Assembly: GCA_001599295.1 (NCBI GenBank)
Contig: BCGN01000006.1
Coordinates: 1,240,001 to 1,304,000, forward strand
Source: Sporopachydermia quercuum
Lineage: Eukaryota > Ascomycota > Sporopachydermiomycetes > Sporopachydermiales > Sporopachydermiaceae
DNA: 64,000 nt
Direction of reading: 5' to 3'
Part shown: in pieces, positions 1 to 10,842 of the stretch
Layout: each line of letters opens with the position of its first letter
Numbering within the stretch: the stretch's first letter is position 1
Notes under the pieces: generated by a model
Database searches by the model: none
Told to the model about the DNA's origin: nothing
The model's input: the letters and a program-made list of their open reading frames with translations, nothing else
Program-made: the position numbers and the translations under genes

Positions 1-654
1 GTTTGTTCTTTTCAATCTAGTATATCCTATTCAGGACACTAGATTTACATCTTAAATAGAGGAAGAGAGTTGAATATAACAATGAAAGCAATTGTAGAGG
101 ATAGATATCCTGGAGCATACATTATTCTATTGAAATACCTATATACTTGCAAGAATACTGCTTGATACAAACTCCAGTGAAATATCACCATAAACTTCTT
201 GCAGAAATGTAATCTTTCGATTAGAAGGCTTCTCTACTTCCCTCACTGAAACTGCGTCTGTTTTATAGGCCAACTCTAATATTGAGAACCAACTTTAAAT
301 GCACAGTTTCGCTGCCTAAGAAANAAAACAACCCAAATCGTCTTTGATTCGTTAGTTGACTTATTGACTTATCAACTAGTTAGGACCANACTAAAATCTG
401 TTAAATTTTGACCAGCAATGTAGCAAAAACATGAGAATTTCATTTATGTTTTTTCTTCATAAATGCAGTGAGCTCCGGCTGTACGAAGTAGTTATTGTTT
501 TATCTTTGATGTCGAAAACAAGTGAATGTTCCAAAGAGATGAGGAAATCCAATTGACAACAATGATGTATTAGAATTGATTTGTTCAAACGAAAGATAAG
601 AGGTAATTCGTTAATGGAGACATTTATCTATACATATTTGATTCTNNTGTCACA
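1..654. other. upstream region of CCH1
   Basis: No reading frame or RNA gene is recognisable here. It lies directly upstream of the CCH1 start codon and presumably holds its promoter. A TATA-like stretch (tatacata) lies about 25-30 bases before the ATG. A two-base ambiguity (nn) lies about ten bases before the ATG. Confidence 0.6.
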
Positions 655-3600
655 ATGAGCTCGAGCGGTCTATCAGAAGATGACTCTTTCAATTTCTACA
701 CAGCATCCAACCCTGGATCTGTATCAACGGAACCGACGGACCCAAAAACATCATCAAACCTCAATAGCAGCAATAACGATAGAAATCGACACTATAGAAG
801 ACGTAGCGTTCTCAGGAAACCTTCAACCAGCTACTCCCAAAATCAAAGCTCACTCAGCAGTCAAGGACTTGGTATTAGAAGGAAGTCATCTGTATCATTT
901 GCCTATCCCGTGGAGAACACCTATAATACAAACAAAAGACGTACCAACAAGGATACAGATAAAGAAGGTGAAGAATTTCCATATCCAACTGAGTCTGTTA
1001 CTGATTTCGATCAAGTAGATCTAACGGAGCCATCAGAATCACCAGTAGATTTTTCTAAACCTTTTCTAGAAGGAAACAAGGAAGATGTTAATTCAGGTTN
1101 CTTTGGTAACCCGTTTGATGACCCTGAAGAGGCTGATTTGGGAACCATATGGAGTCCTGACAGGGGTGAGTTTACTGAAATCCCTGAAGGTAATGCAGAT
1201 TCTATATTTAGAGACAACAGTGGAAAGAGCACAGGTTCTGGTTTTCTAAGGGCAACCGGAAACAGAAATCTTTCAATTGGCTCAGGGTACAGCCCTATCT
1301 CTTCGTCATATATTGAACTGATTACGCTCAAATGGTTAGAATCAGTCAGGAAGCAACCCTCTGGCCTTAGCGGTAGAAGTAGTGTAGCTGATAAAGTGGA
1401 CGTAGAAACAGATTCAAGGGCTAGTGTTAACACCAAAAGTACCTTCAATACCTCTACATCAATCTGGAATACAACGGAACCAGAAGAGTATGAGCTTCGG
1501 GAAATCCCACCACTTGAACCTCTTTCATCAACTGAACTAAGATCCAATAGTATTGGGAAGTCACTATATACAATTATTCCCCATATAGAAACTTTGGATT
1601 CTACAGGAGACAATTCAGCAGATCAACAATACCGACAACGTCAGTATTCATCATTTGATATCAACAAAGTATTGTATGGAAATACATTGTTCGTTTTCTC
1701 ACCAATGAACAAACTGCGAAGGTGGATGTGTCAAAAGTTCATCGGAAGGCCTCCTTACAATTCAAAGCGTATAAGAGACAATTTATGGAATAGCAACACA
1801 GCACTAACGCTATTTCAACTTCTTGTATTACTAGTAAGGCAAAACATAGTGCCTGTGATGTTATTTGATCAAGACAATATTACGTTTACTAACTACATGA
1901 TGTATGATCTGTTCAATGCTTTGTTCTTCTCATTCTTTACAGTAGAAGCTATCGTGCGAAGTATTCTTTTTGGTTTCATCAGAGATGAGTTCTCACCTCC
2001 TCCTGAATTACTGGCACTCTCAGAGACTACTGATCATCGAAGAGCTGTAGCTGAAAGTAAATATTTTAGAGCTTTTTTGAAAACACCATGGCATAGACTT
2101 GAAATGATTTGTATACTTTCATTCTGGATCATGTTTATACTAGAGTTGGGCTCTTACCACCAAGTAGGTTACCGTGATTCTGAAATATTTATGGGAATTG
2201 CTTTGCTCAGGGTTCTTTCAAGTTTACGAATAGTAAAACTGCTGGATGTGTTCAAGAACGATAGAATTATTTTTAAATGTATTGAGTTTTCCGTTAGGCT
2301 TGGCAAGCCTATGGCGGTGTTCATTATTTTCTTTCTTATTGCTTACGGAAACTTGGGTTTATCTTTCTTTAACTCATCGTTAAGAAGACATTGTTACTAC
2401 CCAGATATAAATCGAGTGAATTACCAACAGTACTGTGGCAGCAGTCTTACTTCAGATTTGAGTACAGCACCTTTTTTTGATGCCAATGATGAAATAGGTG
2501 TAGCCAAAGGGTTTGCCTGTCCTGTGAATGCTACTTGTAATGAATACGATGAAGGAAATCCTAATGGGGGCACCTTAAGCTATGATAATCTGATTACATC
2601 TTTACAAGCAACATATTTTTTGTTTGGCGGTGCATTTTTCAAATTTCATCTTCCTTTACTTGCTGCTGAAGGTGGTGTAGTAACTTTGTATTTTTTGTTT
2701 GGTGCTATTCTGCTGGCTTACTGGATTAATAACATCTTGCTTGGATTCATCATCTCTTCTCTCAAAACCGCCTCTTCTTACTATGGGATCGATAACTCCA
2801 ATGATGAATCAGTTCAGCGCCTATTTGACGATCTTCAAACGCTTAGGAGACAACATGGTCCTAAGAACAAAAGGGCAAATAGAATATACTTCCTGCTACT
2901 AGATTACATTGATCCGGCCATTATTTTACTGGAGTTCTTAATATTAATTGGATTCTCCTTTGCGCAAGATTATCTGGTATTTTATTACATCTTGTTCTCA
3001 TTTTCTTTGGTCTTCTGTGTTGAAATCGCCGTTCGTATGTATCTTTTCTACCCTGATCTCCGTCATTTTCTATTTAAAACATCAAATGGTAATCCTTTCG
3101 AGGGAAAGTACGCTTGGTCGAGCTCCATGCAGTTGAAGGATTACCAAGTGCGTAATATTTTTGATACCGTTTTAGCAATTGGTTGTTTAGTGACATCTCT
3201 GGTGATTATGTCAGTAAACATTACACAAGTATACCAGTTCTTTTCTGTGCTACATTTCATTCGATTTTATCACGTGGCCATTGCAGTTCCTTACACAAGA
3301 AGATTATGGCACAGAATTGTTGGAAATGGGAAAATGCTTTTCCACATTGCATTTTTCTTTTTCTTCTTAGTTGTATTTTCATCATTGGCGGGCTCCTGCC
3401 TGTTAGAACAATACCATTATCCCAAAGGAACCAAGAACGAATACTATGAGTCGAAGACGTTTTCATTCTCCAATGCGTTTTTCACATTTTACGAGATAGC
3501 AATATCTGTTGCATGGGATGATTGGACGTATATCCTGGAATCAACTCCAGTAAGTATTTGGTACATGCTTATAGTAGCATTGTTGGTGACGCTATGGATG

Positions 3601-6600
3601 ATAATTGCTTTTTACTTTGTATTGAACATTTTTCTGGCGGCTATTTGTGAAAATATGGACCCAACAGAAAATCAGCGGCTAGAAGGAGAAATAAACACTT
3701 TTGTTAATAATAGGATCAAAGAGCAAATTCAAGCATTGCTTATGTTAGGAAATGATGGAAGCGGGTATGGTGACAGTTTGGAATTTTTTGATAACTTGAA
3801 GAATAGATTGTTTCAGAATAGCATACAAAGAATGAGATCCTTTTACACTTATATTGTTCCTAGCGACCTTGAATATAATGAGTTCATACATGGAATTGTT
3901 GCAGAAACTGGAAGGAAAAGAAGAACTAGTGACCGTCAAAGCTGGTTAAGCAGCACAGGTGAAAGCAACGAATTTGTCACTAAAAGAAGGTTCAAATGGG
4001 GTACAAAATTTAGAGACAAGTGCCAAGATAGTTGGAATAAATTGTATATTTATTATGCTTGTTTCTTGAGCAGTAGACGAAGCCTAAGGATTGGTTCCAA
4101 GCTTTCAAATGAAGAAATCGCCAAGAAAATAGCTGACACGCTTGACGACGAAGCAAATAAGAAAACGAGATATCAAAACACTTTAGTTGAAGAGCATCCT
4201 CGCATAAACTATAACTTCTTTCTTATGAATGAAGAGAATGTCATTAGAAAGTGGTGTCAGAGGGTTGTTCCGTGTTCTTATGGCAGGCGTATTAATGGAG
4301 TGAATCCCGAGCCAAAATACTACTATTCTTATGTTATATTTATGTTTTTGGCAACTTTAGGCTTGGTTGTGTTTGCATGGATAGCAACACCAATGAAACA
4401 AAAAGCCTTAATTGATTCTATAAGAGCTATTAGGAGTGAAAATAGGGAATTATTATTAACAGCTAAAAGGGAAGCTATTGGTAATTATACAACTTTCTAT
4501 GAAGTGGATCTTGAACCTCTACCTCTCAATTGGATTACTGTTGTAAATGCTATATTTTCAGTAGTCTTCACACTTGAATTTATTATCAAGATTTTGGCTG
4601 ATGGAGTTATACTGTCACCAAATGGTTACTTTTTATCGCCATGGAATTGTATTGAATTTGTTGTTGTTTTATCTCTTTGGCTTGAACTTGGAGCTAGTTT
4701 GACTAATGATGGTGATCTTACGAGAAGAGTACGCGGTCTGAAAGCTCTTAGAGCTTTGAACTTTTTGACACTAAGCTCAAGGTCAAAGAAAACATTTGAA
4801 GATGTAACTCACGCAGGATTATATAAATTGATCAGAGCAGTATCTGTTGTAATTACATTTATGATACCTTTTTGTTTATGGGGTATCATGATGTTTTCCA
4901 ATGATTTGGTTACCTGTACTGATGATGATAGATCAGTTGAGTTATGCTACGATGAGTACACAGCAGATGGTGACTTTGGATCATACCGTACCTCCAGAAT
5001 AATTCAAACCTATGAATGGAGTTTTAATAATTTCACTTCCGCTTTCAAAACTTTGCTTGAACTGGCTACATTAGAAGGATTTGATGATTTTATTATTCTG
5101 CTTCGATCAATATCTGAAGGAACTGCCGAAGAAATTGTAAACATTCTATTTGCTATCTTCTATAGTTTCTTGAGCATTGCGTTTATTCAAAATTTATTCA
5201 TTGCCGTTGTAATCGATAATTACAGAAGACGCACCGGCAGTATATTTTTGACTGAAAAACATCATTTCTGGAATTATACGAAAATGATGCTTGAAAATTT
5301 GCGACCTCATTTCACACGAGAGAGTAAAAAGAACGTAAAAAAGAAAGGAATTTTTGGTAGACTATTTGGCAGAAACAAGATAAAGAATTACATTCAAAGA
5401 CTTGTCATGGAACGACGAATTATGTTTAATAGAATAATATCTGTCGGATTGGTGTTTATCTTTATTGCTATGGCTTTATTTTTCTATCCATTCTTGGATA
5501 CAATAATATTAATTAGGACAGTTTTTGCAGCAGCAGCAGGCTTCTATTTTATGGCTTTGTCATTAATATTGGTTTATGGACTGGGAATTAAACAATTTGC
5601 AAAACAATGGTGGAATATTTATATGCTTTTTGTTAGCGCCGGCCAAATAACTGCTTCGTTGGTGTTACCATTTACCAGTAATAGTAGTAATCTATATGTT
5701 GGCCATATATTTGAAACGCTATTTTTGATTTTGGGACTTATGATATGTTTCAGAATCAGTGAGAGTCTAAATCGATTATTAATTATTGCTTCAAGATGTA
5801 TTGGTGATATTCTCACCGTTCTCTTTGCTTGGTTTGTTGTATATGTTGTATTTGCAGTTGCGATGAATCAAACATTTGGCCTTACCAAGTTGGGAACAGA
5901 AACCACAGAATTTTATAACCTCAGAACAGTCAGAGGGGCTTTGACTGTTCTGTTTCAAATGTCATTTGGCGATAAATGGTACACAATTATGTCAGAATAC
6001 GCGTTAGAGTTTCCTTACTGCAATAGTAGCAAAGTTCCATATGGAAGTGACTGTGGAAGTAAATCCTTGTCGTACCTGCTATTTATTTCATGGAACCTTG
6101 TGTCTATGTTTATCTTTGCAAATATTCTCATTACATTGGTAGTCGAAAAATTTCAATATGTCACTAATCATCAAGAGTTCAGCAGAATCATCGATCCTGA
6201 CAGTATTTTGAATTTTCAAAAAACATGGTCATATTTTGACAAAGAAGCCACCGGGTATATTAGCCGTACCGACCTATTTTCATTTTTGAGATCTTTGAAG
6301 GGTGCATTTTCTATTCAAGAAGCATCTGGAGAATATAAAGAATTGGTGAGTGGTGTGATTGAAGATACTTTTGGTGATATTTTGGACTTGAAATCATTTG
6401 ATTTATATGCAGTATTATGCAATAGAATCATCTGCCAAACGGAATATGAGGAGAAGTTGCGGTTTGGAAAAATACTAAAGAATCCAAGCAAGAGACTGAT
6501 GAAGCATCGGCCAACAGCTACAGAGGAATTACCCTTTAGTGATGATGGGCCAGGGAAGCTTTATTTGAAGGTTCCTTTCAAACTGGCACTGCTTTCATGT

Positions 6601-6873
6601 GCATACTTCATACATTTTGGATCTCAGAACCTGACTCTAGATGAATACTGCATAGAGAACTATCTTGATTTTAAGGCCAAAGCTAGAATTCTCCAAGCAA
6701 AGAAAAATTTGAGAAAGATTCATTTTCTTAAGTTAAGGTTACTGTTTCGCATATACATGAAGTCTGATGATCCTGCAAAGAAGAAAAGCATTAGTGAACG
6801 TATTTTGGCTACAAGTGAGCTTGAGCGAGAAGAGCTGATGGCATACTCTTGCATGATAGATTTCGACTTTTGA
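655..6873 (+). CDS. CCH1: Cch1-type high-affinity calcium channel alpha subunit
   Basis: Four-domain voltage-gated cation channel of the fungal Cch1 family, which with Mid1 mediates plasma-membrane Ca2+ influx under stress, ER depletion or pheromone. The 2072-aa single-exon product has a Ser-rich disordered N-terminus (about 1-375). Four repeats of six membrane segments follow, at roughly 380-705, 750-1000, 1220-1520 and 1590-1835. S4-like helices are visible (LRVLSSLRIVKLLDVF in repeat I; RRVRGLKALRALNF in III). Pore loops carry acidic residues in repeats II (VAWDDW, about 952), III (TLEGFDD, about 1472) and IV (SFGDKW, about 1770), whereas the presumed repeat I filter (FLFGGAFFKF) has none. 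A degenerate EF-hand (FDKEATGYIS, about 1858) follows the last S6, as in animal channels. The length is typical of Cch1. The first in-frame ATG was taken as start; one codon near residue 149 contains an ambiguous base. Confidence 0.95.
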   Translation: MSSSGLSEDDSFNFYTASNPGSVSTEPTDPKTSSNLNSSNNDRNRHYRRRSVLRKPSTSYSQNQSSLSSQGLGIRRKSSVSFAYPVENTYNTNKRRTNKDTDKEGEEFPYPTESVTDFDQVDLTEPSESPVDFSKPFLEGNKEDVNSGXFGNPFDDPEEADLGTIWSPDRGEFTEIPEGNADSIFRDNSGKSTGSGFLRATGNRNLSIGSGYSPISSSYIELITLKWLESVRKQPSGLSGRSSVADKVDVETDSRASVNTKSTFNTSTSIWNTTEPEEYELREIPPLEPLSSTELRSNSIGKSLYTIIPHIETLDSTGDNSADQQYRQRQYSSFDINKVLYGNTLFVFSPMNKLRRWMCQKFIGRPPYNSKRIRDNLWNSNTALTLFQLLVLLVRQNIVPVMLFDQDNITFTNYMMYDLFNALFFSFFTVEAIVRSILFGFIRDEFSPPPELLALSETTDHRRAVAESKYFRAFLKTPWHRLEMICILSFWIMFILELGSYHQVGYRDSEIFMGIALLRVLSSLRIVKLLDVFKNDRIIFKCIEFSVRLGKPMAVFIIFFLIAYGNLGLSFFNSSLRRHCYYPDINRVNYQQYCGSSLTSDLSTAPFFDANDEIGVAKGFACPVNATCNEYDEGNPNGGTLSYDNLITSLQATYFLFGGAFFKFHLPLLAAEGGVVTLYFLFGAILLAYWINNILLGFIISSLKTASSYYGIDNSNDESVQRLFDDLQTLRRQHGPKNKRANRIYFLLLDYIDPAIILLEFLILIGFSFAQDYLVFYYILFSFSLVFCVEIAVRMYLFYPDLRHFLFKTSNGNPFEGKYAWSSSMQLKDYQVRNIFDTVLAIGCLVTSLVIMSVNITQVYQFFSVLHFIRFYHVAIAVPYTRRLWHRIVGNGKMLFHIAFFFFFLVVFSSLAGSCLLEQYHYPKGTKNEYYESKTFSFSNAFFTFYEIAISVAWDDWTYILESTPVSIWYMLIVALLVTLWMIIAFYFVLNIFLAAICENMDPTENQRLEGEINTFVNNRIKEQIQALLMLGNDGSGYGDSLEFFDNLKNRLFQNSIQRMRSFYTYIVPSDLEYNEFIHGIVAETGRKRRTSDRQSWLSSTGESNEFVTKRRFKWGTKFRDKCQDSWNKLYIYYACFLSSRRSLRIGSKLSNEEIAKKIADTLDDEANKKTRYQNTLVEEHPRINYNFFLMNEENVIRKWCQRVVPCSYGRRINGVNPEPKYYYSYVIFMFLATLGLVVFAWIATPMKQKALIDSIRAIRSENRELLLTAKREAIGNYTTFYEVDLEPLPLNWITVVNAIFSVVFTLEFIIKILADGVILSPNGYFLSPWNCIEFVVVLSLWLELGASLTNDGDLTRRVRGLKALRALNFLTLSSRSKKTFEDVTHAGLYKLIRAVSVVITFMIPFCLWGIMMFSNDLVTCTDDDRSVELCYDEYTADGDFGSYRTSRIIQTYEWSFNNFTSAFKTLLELATLEGFDDFIILLRSISEGTAEEIVNILFAIFYSFLSIAFIQNLFIAVVIDNYRRRTGSIFLTEKHHFWNYTKMMLENLRPHFTRESKKNVKKKGIFGRLFGRNKIKNYIQRLVMERRIMFNRIISVGLVFIFIAMALFFYPFLDTIILIRTVFAAAAGFYFMALSLILVYGLGIKQFAKQWWNIYMLFVSAGQITASLVLPFTSNSSNLYVGHIFETLFLILGLMICFRISESLNRLLIIASRCIGDILTVLFAWFVVYVVFAVAMNQTFGLTKLGTETTEFYNLRTVRGALTVLFQMSFGDKWYTIMSEYALEFPYCNSSKVPYGSDCGSKSLSYLLFISWNLVSMFIFANILITLVVEKFQYVTNHQEFSRIIDPDSILNFQKTWSYFDKEATGYISRTDLFSFLRSLKGAFSIQEASGEYKELVSGVIEDTFGDILDLKSFDLYAVLCNRIICQTEYEEKLRFGKILKNPSKRLMKHRPTATEELPFSDDGPGKLYLKVPFKLALLSCAYFIHFGSQNLTLDEYCIENYLDFKAKARILQAKKNLRKIHFLKLRLLFRIYMKSDDPAKKKSISERILATSELEREELMAYSCMIDFDF

Positions 6874-7714
6874 NAATATACTGAAACACGACGGTGGCCA
6901 GGCTTCGTTTGATAAAGCAATGAACATGGTTTAACTGTCATTGTGATGGATTTCGTGATTCTTTGAAAATTAAAGAATAACTTTGGCTTGAAATTAAGGT
7001 TGTTATTCAGTAACAAACTAGGAAGTTGAAGATGCTAGATATCTAAATTCGAATAAGGTTCTGGTCCAGGTTGCCCTTCTTTTGTTGTTGCTTCATATAA
7101 TGGTAAGCTTTTTATTTGATTATCAATAAAAAAATTCTGTTTCGTTTAAGGGAGATAAGCTGTGTTCTGATAGATAGAGTATAATGAACAAAAANTGCTT
7201 GAAAGATGATACAATTCGAATAGAACAGGTATAGGTACTTCGTGATCCAAAAATATTGCAAGGATTTCAAAGTTTCTTCTGCATATTTACTTGCATCCTG
7301 CCAAACTCAATTTACTAGTTTCAGTCAAATTATCAAGAGGCGACTGAACTGAGTTGAAGGCTGTGCAAGAAAGTCAATATCAACCATTATTCATGTGTTT
7401 AATATTAAATAATAATATATTTCCTTGTTTATTCTGCTGGTGGTTCAGTTTGCTTTTATTCTCCGTTTCAAGATAATTAATTATATTTCTCTAAAACGTA
7501 GAAACTGCGCTCTTGAATATAACCTGTTATTGGACAGTGGTCAAATACTTTAAGCGAACTTCCTTTTCTCAGGTGAAGCTTTATTGGTTTCATTTTTTTC
7601 CATTCTTCTTGTTCCTCTTAACCAATCAACATATTATTAATTACCGTGGAAAAGGCTTTTTAGAGATGAGTAGCACTTATACAATATGACAGGTCATCTG
7701 TTGAGAATGGGAGA
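6874..7714. other. intergenic region CCH1-METTL16
   Basis: AT-rich spacer between two same-strand genes. It presumably contains the CCH1 3' end and the METTL16 promoter. I see no coding frame or RNA gene in it. Confidence 0.5.
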
Positions 7715-9575
7715 ATGGTTCACAAAATAGTTGAAACTCACTCTGAATTAAGACAATTGTAAGTGAATTAGTAGAGGTCTTCATATTCAGCCCCGCGGAA
7801 CAATGGGTATCAGATAGGAATATCAACAACTAACAGAATGCTGCAGTTTAAATGATAATGGAGAATTTGATTTTCAGAACCCTCAAGCTATTATTGAATT
7901 AACAAAATGCACTCTTCTTGATGATTTTGATATTCGAGTTGAACTTGATGTAAACAAACTGTGTCCAAGAGTATGTTGATAGAATTATGAGGTACAATCG
8001 CTCTAAGCATTGATGGAAAGTAGAGCTATTCAGCAAGATTGGTATTTCTATCCTTTTTTTTCCTTTTGAAGTTATAATGATNGCTAACATAAAAAACTTT
8101 CATATAAGAATAGGTTTCAAATCGTGTGAGTTATATTGATTATATTATTAGAGTATTAGAAACACTGTACCATCATGATATACTTCAGGAGGATGATGGA
8201 GAATACAACTACGACGTCCAAAGAGGATATCTAGTAGATATACATAGAAAGAGTCAGCTAGGAATTGATATGTAAGTTCTGAAGAATAGCGTTTGCCGCA
8301 TACAAGGTCTGTTTTCACTGACGCAAAGTATTCAATGTATTAACATGAATACCAGAGGAACGGGTCATTCGTGCATATATCCTTTGATTGCATGCTCGAT
8401 GTTGAAACATTTGAGGATGTATGCAACAGAGATTGATCAACAATCCGTGAAAACGGCACGGAAAAACGTCAATATAAATCCCCAACTAAAAGATAGAATC
8501 CAGATCATTGAAAAACATAGCAAAGATAAAAAGTTCGACATAGGGATAAACGAAAGGTATGTCGACTAATTTGTTCCATGATTGATATCTTATTAGGGAT
8601 GGTTTGGTCTAAGCTAACACTTAGGTAGTATTGACTTCACTCTTTGCAATCCTCCATTCTATTCTTCGTTTGAAGAATTGAAACAACTAGAAAACGAGAA
8701 ATCGACTCCAAAAAGCTCAGTTTTGAATGCGAGTAATTCCGAACTATTCACTGAAGGAGGTGAGGTGAGGTTTGTAATTGACCTTATTGACGATAGCATC
8801 AATCTACCATCTCATATCAAGCAGAATACTTGGTTCACAAGTCTTATTGGCAGGTTCAATTCGTTATCACGAATAGCAGAATACCTGCAGGAGAAACATG
8901 TAAGCATAGCTTTTCCATTATCCTGTTATATTTAGCATGTTTTATTCTGAACCCAACTTCCATTCCAAGTAATATACTAACAGCTTGGTTCCGTAGATTT
9001 ATAACTATATACTAGACCAACTTCACTGTGAAGGTAAAACTAAAAGGTGGATTGTTGGTTGGTCGTTCTCATTTTTTCACCCGCAGTTTAAACCAGTCAG
9101 ATCAATATCACTAGGGAAATTTCAACCTTATATTACATTTAGAGAGCAGGAGGTTCCTCTTCCGGTAGATGTCTTGGAATCATTGCTCGATAAACAGTTA
9201 ATCGGCCTATCTGATGGCAGTATAGACAGAATAGGGAAAATTTGCTTCGTTATCAAAACCAATGGAAACGTCTGGTCACGCAAGTATAGGAGAATGCTGG
9301 CTCGCAAGGCAGAAGAACAAGCAAAAGCATCGGTACACTCCAATAATGATGCCTATGAGAATCCAACAAAAAAACTGAGACTAACAGATGCTTCTAAGCA
9401 AAAAGTATTATTCATTGCCAGAATCACTATAAGTTCTTTGGTAGGGGATAGAGATTCCAGTAGATTGACAATTCATTGGGTNTATGGATCAGAATTCCAA
9501 ATGTTCGACAGCTTTGCTACTTGGGTTTCTAAAGCTTTGATGAATCGAGCTTTGGATAAAAATGAAGGGAATTAA
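7715..9575 (+). CDS. METTL16/Mtl16-like U6 snRNA m6A methyltransferase, six exons
   Basis: Class I SAM-dependent methyltransferase of the METTL16 family, whose members methylate the ACAGA-box adenosine of U6 snRNA. I joined exons 7715-7758, 7847-7970, 8114-8271, 8356-8556, 8629-8899 and 8997-9575; all junction phases agree and give 458 aa. 5' sites are GTAAGT, GTATGT, GTAAGT, GTATGT and GTAAGC; most introns end with a CTAAC or TTAAC branch site and an AG. Family blocks appear in order: FQNPQAI with CTLL, the SAM-binding GIDIGTGHSCIYPL (about 106-119), the catalytic CNPPF (about N183-F186, nearly the numbering of human METTL16), EGGEVRFV, and TKRWIVGWSF. The C-terminal 150 aa, with a basic WSRKYRR patch, may bind RNA. 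Start is the first in-frame ATG after an upstream stop; an extra 5' exon cannot be excluded because the family's N-terminal PPDF segment is not seen. The stop lies four bases from the end of PSF1. Confidence 0.88.
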
Positions 9576-9579
9576 TATC

Positions 9580-10266
9580 TTATAGTTTCTGTAAATAGCC
9601 TTGTTGAATCAATCGTTGAACATCTGATTGCCTGACAAAGAATTGACTATTTTTAGTTAAATTGAATACCCTATAGAAAGCTGTTAGAATGATGTTTTCA
9701 ATGAGAAATAAATAGCATCAATAGGTATCAAATAGTCTATAAATGAGTACAAATAAGTAAACGTACCCATATTCTGTCTGGATTTCACCAGCATCTTTCA
9801 GCACACGAACATCTATGAAAACATCCTTCGGTGGCTCTAAAGACCCAGATAAGTCAATATCAGTGAAAGGTCCTTTATACTCAGCAACAAGATCGTTATA
9901 TCTTCTCATATATTCTTGTTCAGCAACGCTTAAATTATTGGCAGCTTCCCCAACTTCTGCCAAATCATTGTTTCCCTCCCAAGCCATACCAACCATTCTA
10001 TCTGCCCTTGATTTCTGATATGCTAGTAGGCATCGCTTGTTTCTTCTCATACATAAATGCAATATGAACAATCTACAGGATGCAGCTCTGTTTTCTGAAC
10101 CAGCTTCTTCTTCAAAGTTCATTTGTTCTGCTGTTGCCTCCTGATTCAATTCATTCATTTCTCTAACAACAGCCCTAACAAGCTCTTCTTGATAAGGCGG
10201 GAGGTTATCAAGCGCCTGGGCTCTTTTGGCGTTAGCGATAAGCTTGTTAGCTGTATCACCATACAT
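9580..10266 (-). CDS. PSF1: GINS complex subunit Psf1, two exons
   Basis: Subunit of the GINS tetramer (Sld5-Psf1-Psf2-Psf3), part of the CMG replicative helicase in the nucleus. Exon 1 is 10266-9767 and begins MYGDTANKLIANAKRAQ, the diagnostic Psf1 N-terminus. It contains the helical core with CRLFILHLCMRRNKRCLLAY and ends in VRVLKDAGEIQTEYG. An intron (9766-9671, 5' GTACGT, branch TTCTAAC, 3' TATAG) joins exon 2 (9670-9580), which supplies VFNLTKNSQFFVRQSDV and QRLIQQGYLQKL, the conserved B-domain end. The spliced product is 196 aa, close to yeast Psf1 (208 aa). Without splicing the frame would add about 16 unrelated residues, so the intron is well supported. It is divergent from RAD61/WAPL and convergent with METTL16. 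Confidence 0.95.
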
Positions 10267-10842
10267 ATTGAGAAACTACCAACTTTGAGCAGAAAACTGG
10301 TTGCAATTAGCTTTCTTAGATTTTAAATTGAGTAGTCCGTATTAATAAGATGAGCAGAATACCATCAGACGATTTGCATTTGGTAGAGTATAAGTTATTA
10401 TTATTGACATATGGTCATTGCTCCTTTGACTTNTTTGAAGAACGCGTAAAATTGAATTGAAGCAGCATGTGACCGATAGCTGCTTGATATGGTAAGCAAT
10501 ACCTAACGCACATCATTTTATCCGGGAAATGCTGAACTAAAATAATAAGCAAGACATAATATCCGAAATATCTCCAAACATCCGTTAGGTCATCAAACGT
10601 GTTTATGATTTCATTTGTTATTATGATCAACATCAATTATATCTAGCATTTGTGATTTCTAAACTTGTAAACTTGTTCAAATAGTGATAGATCCTTCTTC
10701 GTGACTGTCAATTTCTTATTATTATCGGGGAATACTTGTAAAGATATAGCTATTTAGTTGTATTACTATTTTGTTTGGGGCCCTACTTTCGCCAATATCT
10801 AATCTTGTTTCTGTCTGGATTTCATCCAATGTTTACTTCATA
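10267..10842. promoter_or_regulatory. divergent promoter region PSF1/RAD61
   Basis: About 575 bp between two divergently transcribed chromosome-maintenance genes; it must hold both promoters. No specific site is called with confidence. No coding frame is convincing here. Confidence 0.5.

Noticed and set aside
10771-10842. N-terminal extension of RAD61/WAPL
   Set aside because: The frame is open but has no ATG before 10843; hydrophobic residues look like translated leader.
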